A DNA stretch of 18,697 nucleotides. Source: an uncultured Anaerolineaceae bacterium. GTDB taxonomy: Bacteria > Chloroflexota > Anaerolineae > Promineifilales > Promineifilaceae. Positions 14,073 to 18,697 of this stretch are shown one piece after another (the stretch's first letter is position 1; each line of letters opens with the position of its first letter). Location: contig CALBTC010000151.1 of NCBI GenBank assembly GCA_937967805.1, positions 1 to 18,697 of the forward strand, read 5' to 3'. The translations under genes were made by a program, and so were the position numbers. Below the pieces are notes generated by a model. It did not search any database. It had not been told where the DNA came from and saw nothing but the letters and a program-made list of their open reading frames with translations.

Positions 14073-15149
14073 CTACGCCAAACGGTTAACGTTGTTCAGC
14101 TCTTCAAACGCGCGCTTCAGGCGGTCGCGGAACGAATCCTCGGCTACGCGCAGCCATTTGCGCGGATCGTAATATTTCTTGTTGGGCACGTCGTCCCCAT
14201 CCGGGTTGCCGATCTGGCCTTGCAGATAGTCATGGTACTTCTGATCGTATTGGCGCACGCCGTCCCAGAAAGCCCACTGCAAGTCGGTGTCGATGTTCAT
14301 CTTGATAGCCCCGTAAGAGATCGCTTCGGCAATTTCTTCCGGGCTGGAGCCAGAGCCACCGTGGAACACAAAATCGATTGGTTTCTCTTTAGTGCCAAAT
14401 TTTTCTTGTACATACACCTGGGAGTTGTGCAAAATAATCGGCCGTAGCTGCACGTTGCCTGGCTTGTACACACCGTGCACGTTGCCAAAGGCAGCGGCGA
14501 CGGTGAACTTGTCGCTCACTTTCATGAGCTGTTCGTAAGCGTAGGCCACTTCTTCCGGCTGGGTGTAGAGGCGAGAGCTGTCTACGTCGGTGTTGTCCAC
14601 GCCGTCTTCCTCGCCGCCGGTAATGCCCAGCTCAATTTCCAGCGTCATCCCCATTTTGCTCATGCGCTCCAGGTAACGCTGGCAAATCTCAACGTTTTCC
14701 TCAATCGGCTCTTCAGACAGGTCCAGCATGTGGGAGCTGTAGAGCGGGATGCCGTGTACCTTGTAGAATGCCTCCCCGGCGTCCAACATACCATCGACCC
14801 AGGGCAGCAGCTTTTTGGCGGCGTGGTCGGTGTGTAAAATAACGCGGGTACCGTAGAGGGCAGCCACCTGGTGTACATGATGCGCCCCAGAAACCGCGCC
14901 GGCAACGGCCGCTTTTTGTCCCTCATTATTCATCCCCTTACCGGCAAAAAAGTGGGCACCTCCGTTGGAAAATTGCAAAATGACGGGAGAATTCAAATCG
15001 CGGGCCGTCTCCAACACGGCATTGACGCTGTTGCTGCCCACCACGTTGGCGGCGGGCAGCGCATACTGGTTGGCTTTGGCGTGAGCAAAAACTTCCTGAA
15101 CCTGATCGCCCGTGACGACACCGGCAGGCAAATGGCTTAATCCTGACAT
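14073..15149 (-). CDS. fbaA: class II fructose-bisphosphate aldolase
   Basis: This zinc enzyme interconverts fructose 1,6-bisphosphate with dihydroxyacetone phosphate and glyceraldehyde 3-phosphate in glycolysis and gluconeogenesis. The 358-residue length matches the E. coli type (class IIA). Visible active-site residues are D108 (catalytic) and H109 in HTDHAAKK, H225 in GNVHGVY, and H263 in FHGGSGS, the His residues being zinc ligands. The phosphate-binding NIDTDLQWAFWDGVR is also present. An AGGAG site precedes the ATG by about 9 nt, and a CTCTGCG-type repeat lies directly upstream of it. It is the first gene of a likely minus-strand run with the racemase and S58 peptidase. Confidence 0.96.
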   Translation of the reverse strand: MSGLSHLPAGVVTGDQVQEVFAHAKANQYALPAANVVGSNSVNAVLETARDLNSPVILQFSNGGAHFFAGKGMNNEGQKAAVAGAVSGAHHVHQVAALYGTRVILHTDHAAKKLLPWVDGMLDAGEAFYKVHGIPLYSSHMLDLSEEPIEENVEICQRYLERMSKMGMTLEIELGITGGEEDGVDNTDVDSSRLYTQPEEVAYAYEQLMKVSDKFTVAAAFGNVHGVYKPGNVQLRPIILHNSQVYVQEKFGTKEKPIDFVFHGGSGSSPEEIAEAISYGAIKMNIDTDLQWAFWDGVRQYDQKYHDYLQGQIGNPDGDDVPNKKYYDPRKWLRVAEDSFRDRLKRAFEELNNVNRLA

Positions 15150-15172
15150 AAAATACTCTCCTAGAATAATTT

Positions 15173-15198
15173 AACGCAGAGATACGGAGGCGCAGAGA
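15173..15198 (-). repeat. CTCTGCG-type leader repeat before fbaA
   Basis: This 26-bp stretch is in sense orientation on the minus strand and ends 23 nt before the fbaA ATG, upstream of its AGGAG site. It matches 9499-9524 (other strand) at 25 of 26 positions, so the two are copies of one element rather than chance low complexity. Confidence 0.65.
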
Positions 15199-15514
15199 GA
15201 AGAATTTTTGAATGCGCCACAGTAATCTGCATCTTAATTTCATTTGTGGCACAGGCCACAGGCATGAAATCTGCTTAATGAGACAAGTGACTTGTAGGTC
15301 TCTATAAGTATGCAAAGGTTTGGTTTAAAAAACCACCTTATTTGCCGATGGGCGTAATCGCTCGCGTAAGAAATTGTCATTACCGTTTAAAAGAAGCAAT
15401 GTGGCGAAAACAAGGAAAATCAGGATAAATAGCAAAATGGAAACGGCCGAATTAAACCTAAAGCCGCGCGCTGTCACCAAACAACGCCAAAAGCGGCAGC
15501 CAAACAGGAGCGTT
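15199..15514. other. divergent intergenic region fbaA / proB with two dyads
   Basis: This gap of about 315 bp must hold promoters for both divergent genes, but I see no strong -35/-10 pair; TTGTCA at 15374-15379 is a weak candidate for proB. Two dyads stand out. TGTGGCACAGGCCACA (15245-15260) has the half-site spacing of CRP-family operators (TGTGR-N6-YCACA) and shares 10 of 16 bases with the cydA site at 1652-1667. ACAAGTGACTTGT (15283-15295) is a perfect 6-1-6 palindrome. The in-frame stretch before the proB ATG (15374-15514) is open but has no ribosome binding site and is not like ProB. Confidence 0.45.
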
Positions 15515-16615
15515 ATGTATCAGCGAATTGTGGTTAAGTTGGGAACCAGCGTGCTGACGGGCGGCTCGCCCCAGCTGGATCACCCTCACATGGTCGAACT
15601 GGTGCGTCAATGTGCCAAACTGTATCGCCAGGGCAAGGACATTATCATTTGCACCTCTGGGGCCATTGCCGTGGGGCGGCACCGGCTGGGCTTCCCCAAC
15701 ATCCCAAACACCGTAACCAACAAACAGATGTTTGCCGCCGTGGGCCAAAGCCGTCTGATGCAGATGTGGGAACGGTATTTTGAGATTTACGGCATTCACG
15801 TCGGGCAAATCTTGCTGACGCGGGCAGACGTCACCAACCGGCGGCGCTACCTCAATGCCCGCGATACGCTGCATACTCTGCTGGACAATCGCATTGTGCC
15901 CGTCGTCAATGAAAATGACGCCGTGGCCACCGAAGAGATCAAGGTAGGCGATAACGACAACCTCTCGGCGCTTGTTTCTACCCTGGCCGAGGCCGATTTA
16001 TTGCTGCTGCTAACCGACCAGCCCGGCCTGTTCACGGCCGATCCCCGCACCAATCCCGATGCCCAGCTCATTCCTGAAGTGAATAAAATTGATGAGACGT
16101 TGAAAGCATTGGCCGGGGCCAGCGTCAGCGGATTGGGCGTGGGCGGCATGACCACCAAATTGCAGGCAGCCGATGTGGCCCGCCGCGCCGGTGCCGATGT
16201 GGTGATTGCCGCCGGCAGCGCGCCCAACGTCATCAGCCGCATCGTCAGCGGCGAATCGGTTGGCACCCGCTTCCCCGCATTAGAAAATCCGCTGGAAAAC
16301 CGCAAGCGCTGGATTTTTGCCGGGCGCAAGCCAAAAGGGTGCGTGGTGATTGATGAGGGGGCGGCAAAGGCTTTGCTGGAAAACGGCCGTTCCCTCCTCC
16401 CCGCCGGCATCACCGCCATCACCGGCACGTTTTACCGCGGGGACACCATTTGCATCGAGGGGCCAGATAAGCAAGAATTGGCCCGCGGCATTGCCCGCTA
16501 CGCCAGCAGCGATCTGCACCAGATTGCCGGGCTGCACTCCGACCAGATTGAAACCCGTTTAGGCTATGCTTACGGCCCGGTCGTCGTGCACCGTAACGAT
16601 TTGATTTTGTTATAA
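15515..16615 (+). CDS. proB: glutamate 5-kinase
   Basis: The enzyme phosphorylates the gamma-carboxylate of glutamate, the first and usually proline-inhibited step of proline synthesis. The 366-residue product has the amino-acid kinase domain (about 1-260), with [14 protein letters not shown] at the start, the central [22 protein letters not shown] and [14 protein letters not shown]-terminal PUA domain (about 275-366) is as in E. coli ProB (367 aa). The ATG at 15515 is chosen because AGGAG lies 4 nt upstream and the protein then starts exactly as the family does; the open frame upstream adds 47 Lys/Arg-rich residues with no counterpart. proA follows on the same strand after 183 bp. Confidence 0.96.
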   Translation: MYQRIVVKLGTSVLTGGSPQLDHPHMVELVRQCAKLYRQGKDIIICTSGAIAVGRHRLGFPNIPNTVTNKQMFAAVGQSRLMQMWERYFEIYGIHVGQILLTRADVTNRRRYLNARDTLHTLLDNRIVPVVNENDAVATEEIKVGDNDNLSALVSTLAEADLLLLLTDQPGLFTADPRTNPDAQLIPEVNKIDETLKALAGASVSGLGVGGMTTKLQAADVARRAGADVVIAAGSAPNVISRIVSGESVGTRFPALENPLENRKRWIFAGRKPKGCVVIDEGAAKALLENGRSLLPAGITAITGTFYRGDTICIEGPDKQELARGIARYASSDLHQIAGLHSDQIETRLGYAYGPVVVHRNDLILL

Positions 16616-16673
16616 CATATAGCCCCAAAGAACACAGACAGAGACTTTAGAGTTTTTCTTTTGTAACTTCAGG

Positions 16674-16729
16674 AGATTGGGCCAATTTTTAAGAGTGAAT
16701 TGCCTATCCAGAGAAAATTGGCCCAATCT
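16674..16729 (+). repeat. perfect 16-bp inverted repeat in the proB-proA gap
   Basis: AGATTGGGCCAATTTT (16674-16689) and AAAATTGGCCCAATCT (16714-16729) pair perfectly around a 24-nt loop. T-rich sequence (AGCTTTTTTC) appears about 20 bp later. It may terminate or attenuate transcription between proB and proA. If so, proA would need its own promoter in the remaining 60 bp, where none is obvious. Confidence 0.75.
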
Positions 16730-16763
16730 TGGCCAACTAGCTTTATAGCTTTTTTCTCTTTTT

Positions 16764-16781
16764 CCTCTGTGTTCTCTGTGG
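16764..16781 (+). repeat. CTCTGTG-type leader repeat before proA
   Basis: Two degenerate units (CCTCTGTG, TTCTCTGTGG) in sense orientation end 14 to 17 nt before the proA start codons, just upstream of the GGAG site. An inverted, degenerate counterpart (AACACAGACAGAGA) lies at about 16631-16644 near the proB stop. Confidence 0.5.
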
Positions 16782-16798
16782 CAAATTCGGAGAAAATG

Positions 16799-18061
16799 AT
16801 GACTGATTTAGTAGCGATGGGGAAAGCGGCCAAAGCTTCAGGACGAATTTTGGCCACGCTCACGACGGATGAGAAAAACCGGGCACTGCTGGCCATTGCC
16901 GATGAACTGGAAGCGCAGACGGAGACGGTGCTGGCTCAGAATGCGCTGGATATTGAAGACGGCCGTAAAAAAGGCCTCAGCGAAGGGTTGCTGGACCGGC
17001 TGCTGCTGACCGAAGCGCGCATGGCCGGCCTGGCCGCCGATACACGCAACGTGGTTGGCCTGCCCGATCCGGTCGGCAGTGAATTTGACAGCCGGGTGCT
17101 GCCCAACGGCCTGCGCCTGAGCCGCCGCCGCATTCCGGTAGGCGTGCTGGGCGTCATTTACGAGGCGCGCCCTAACGTCACCATTGACATCGCCACGCTT
17201 TGTCTGAAAACGGGTAACGCCGCCATCCTGCGTGGCGGCAGCGAGACTTTACGCAGTAATCTGGCGCTGGTCAACGTCATTCAGGCGGCGCTAGAAAAGG
17301 TGGGGCTGCCACAAACGGCCGTGCAGTACATCGACAATCCCGACCGGGCCCTGGTGGCCGAAATGATGCGGCTGGACAAATATATCGACATGCTCATTCC
17401 CCGCGGCGGGGCCGGGCTGCACCGCCTCTGCCGCGAGCAGGCCACCATTCCGGTTATCACCGGCGGCATTGGCATCTGCCACGTTTTTGTTGATGAGAGC
17501 GCCGATCAAGACAAAGCTGTAGACATTATTGAGAATGCCAAGGTGCAGCGCCCCAGCGTCTGCAACGCGCTGGACACCGTTTTGGTCCATCCGGCCATCG
17601 CCGATGAATTTTTGCCCAAGATGGCCGAACGGATGGCGCAAAACAAGGTGGAGCTGCGTCCCGCCGGCCGCGCCCTGGAAATTTTGAGCCGGAACGGGCA
17701 CGGCGCTAAGGTTATACCTGCCGGACCGGACGATTTCAGCACGGAGTGGATGAGCCTGATTTTAGGTGTGAAAGTCATGGGGCTGGACGAAGCCATCGAC
17801 CACATTGACGCCCACAGCATGGACCACAGCGACAGCATCGTGACCAACAATTGGCACAACGCCACGAAATTCGTGAATGAGGTCAATAGTTCGGCCGTAT
17901 TCGTCAATGCCAGCACCCGCTTCAACGACGGCGGGCAGTTTGGCCTGGGGGCCGAGGTGGCGGTGAGCACACAAAAGCTGCACGCTCGCGGCCCGATGGG
18001 GTTGGAGGAATTAACAACCTACAAGTGGGTATGTATTGGGGAGGGGCATATACGGCCGTAA
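16799..18061 (+). CDS. proA: gamma-glutamyl phosphate reductase
   Basis: This NADPH-dependent enzyme reduces gamma-glutamyl phosphate to glutamate semialdehyde, which cyclises toward proline. The 420-residue product is full length and has the aldehyde-dehydrogenase fold. [11 protein letters not shown] (about 118-128) and [12 protein letters not shown] are visible, as is the catalytic Cys at about 255 in [10 protein letters not shown]. The C-terminal run [19 protein letters not shown] is also present. Two adjacent ATGs occur (16796, 16799); GGAG at 16789-16792 is 6 nt from the second, which I chose. The open frame extends 33 codons upstream through the leader repeat, but that part is not ProA-like. 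The last codons and stop are formed by a copy of ACGGCCGT (18052-18059). ProC is not in the window. Confidence 0.96.
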   Translation: MTDLVAMGKAAKASGRILATLTTDEKNRALLAIADELEAQTETVLAQNALDIEDGRKKGLSEGLLDRLLLTEARMAGLAADTRNVVGLPDPVGSEFDSRVLPNGLRLSRRRIPVGVLGVIYEARPNVTIDIATLCLKTGNAAILRGGSETLRSNLALVNVIQAALEKVGLPQTAVQYIDNPDRALVAEMMRLDKYIDMLIPRGGAGLHRLCREQATIPVITGGIGICHVFVDESADQDKAVDIIENAKVQRPSVCNALDTVLVHPAIADEFLPKMAERMAQNKVELRPAGRALEILSRNGHGAKVIPAGPDDFSTEWMSLILGVKVMGLDEAIDHIDAHSMDHSDSIVTNNWHNATKFVNEVNSSAVFVNASTRFNDGGQFGLGAEVAVSTQKLHARGPMGLEELTTYKWVCIGEGHIRP

Positions 18062-18208
18062 ATCCTAAATACTTTGTTGAAAAATTAAAGCGCATGGTTG
18101 AACGGCAGGGAGATTGATGGTGGCACCAAAGCCAGCCTGCCCGTGCCGCCGGTAAATCCAGCAAGAACTCAGCCCGTGGCGGTTGGCCGGCGCGTAGTCG
18201 TGAAACAG

Positions 18209-18225
18209 GAAACTGCGTCAGTTTC
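18209..18225 (+). repeat. small hairpin between proA and the MaoC fragment
   Basis: GAAACTG (18209-18215) and CAGTTTC (18219-18225) are perfect 7-bp arms around CGT. It lies in the convergent gap after proA, followed by ATGATTTTCT, and might end transcription from either side. The rest of the gap 18062-18239 shows nothing recognisable. Confidence 0.45.
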
Positions 18226-18239
18226 ATGATTTTCTCTGG

Positions 18240-18533
18240 TTATCGAATTGGCATTGTATAGCAAACGGCCGTCCCATCCAACACCACACGGCCGTCTGAA
18301 AACATCAACCGGGTATCCAACCCGGTAATCGGTTTATCTTCCCGCACCTTCGTGACCACCACTTCACCAATGATGGTATCGCCTGGTCGAACAGGAGCCT
18401 TGAAGCCCCAGTTTACCTGCAAGAAGACGGTGCCAGGTCCCGGTAGAACTTCCGCTACAACCGCATTCAAAATGGCGCTGGTGACGCTGCCCTGGACCAC
18501 AATATTCACGCTTTCCACACGCCAACAGTTCAA
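18240..18533 (-). pseudogene. MaoC-like hydratase, C-terminal half only
   Basis: The readable 97 residues match the second half of a MaoC/(R)-specific enoyl-CoA hydratase hot-dog domain: LPGPGTVFLQVNWGFKAPV, then RPGDTIIGEVVVTKVRED and DGRVVLDGTAVCY. Family members are about 130-150 residues and carry the catalytic Asp and His in the N-terminal half (D-x4-N-x-x-H). That half is missing. The frame closes with a stop at 18560-18558 and the other minus-strand frames upstream do not supply it. The usual His-Gly before the second helix is Gln-Gly here. The only starts are a TTG at 18533 and a GTG near 18507, with no good ribosome binding site. I infer a truncated, probably inactive gene; a short functional hot-dog protein is the alternative. 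Confidence 0.6.
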
Positions 18534-18697
18534 ACCGATACCTTCATCCCATTGAGTTTAGAGCGCGAAAATCGTACATTTGCAGTAGGTTTTGGGGGAA
18601 GAATGAGCTAGAAGAAAGCAACAAAGAAATTAACAAAGCGCGGTCATTGATGAAAACTCTTTTTTCTGGCATTGGTTCAAAAATTGTATTTCCATAT

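Noticed and set aside
15374..15514. 47-residue N-terminal extension of ProB
   Set aside because: It starts at a TTG without a ribosome binding site and is Lys/Arg-rich. ProB proteins begin at the [12 protein letters not shown] point, which has AGGAG upstream.
16700..16798. 33-residue N-terminal extension of ProA resembling a hydrophobic leader
   Set aside because: It reads through an inverted repeat and a leader repeat. ProA is cytoplasmic, and GGAG supports the internal ATG pair.
17922..18227. 101-codon minus-strand open frame overlapping the end of proA
   Set aside because: It overlaps conserved ProA codons, has no domain and no ribosome binding site.
1..18697. CRISPR array, tRNA, rRNA, transposase or phage genes
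   Set aside because: No regularly spaced direct repeats, tRNA T-loop signatures, rRNA words or mobile-element proteins were seen on either strand.

Overview
The window reads as an ordinary chromosomal segment of a free-living, respiring bacterium, most likely a member of Chloroflexota (Anaerolineae-like). That assignment is an inference. It rests on the two lipoproteins with long Pro/Thr/Ala-rich linkers, frequent GTG starts, an R2-like ligand-binding oxidase, and intergenic gaps filled with short-word inverted repeats. The GC content looks moderately high. There is no rRNA, tRNA, CRISPR array, transposase or phage gene.

Layout. 1-1495 (minus): cytochrome bd oxidase genes, with the first codons of cydB and all of cydA, behind a promoter carrying a CRP/FNR-type dyad. 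1958-4268 (plus): an HtrA-type lipoprotein protease and a thioredoxin/TPR CnoX-like protein. 4426-5403 (plus): an RluA-family pseudouridine synthase whose stop codon lies inside a perfect 21-bp hairpin. 5563-6768 (plus): a BtrH_N/DUF4872 protein. 6781-10543 (minus): a DinB-like protein, an SH3b lipoprotein, a divergent YchF-type GTPase and a lipoprotein with a jelly-roll-like C-terminus. 10766-11665 (plus): R2lox. 11745-11989 (plus): an apparent free-standing structured RNA gene with its own promoter and terminator, in a gap with no credible protein gene. 12058-15149 (minus): class II fructose-bisphosphate aldolase, an Asp/Glu racemase-family protein and a DmpA-type S58 peptidase, probably co-transcribed. 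15515-18061 (plus): proB and proA, the first two steps of proline synthesis. 18240-18533 (minus): the C-terminal half of a MaoC-like hydratase, probably a remnant.

The genes are mainly housekeeping: respiration, envelope protein quality control, thiol chaperoning, RNA modification, central carbon flux and proline synthesis. They do not form one system.

Two signals stand out. First, the 8-bp palindrome ACGGCCGT occurs 24 times in 18.7 kb, inside genes of both strands and in gaps, against roughly 0.3-0.5 expected by chance. It looks like a highly iterated palindrome comparable to HIP1 of cyanobacteria. Second, the RNA at 11781-11989 folds by hand into one long, interrupted hairpin of about 190 nt that closes on a terminator, an architecture reminiscent of 6S RNA. 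Smaller points are a degenerate CTCTGCG-type repeat placed just 5' of the ribosome binding site of four unrelated genes, and a CRP-type site centred at -41.5 from a predicted cydA start.
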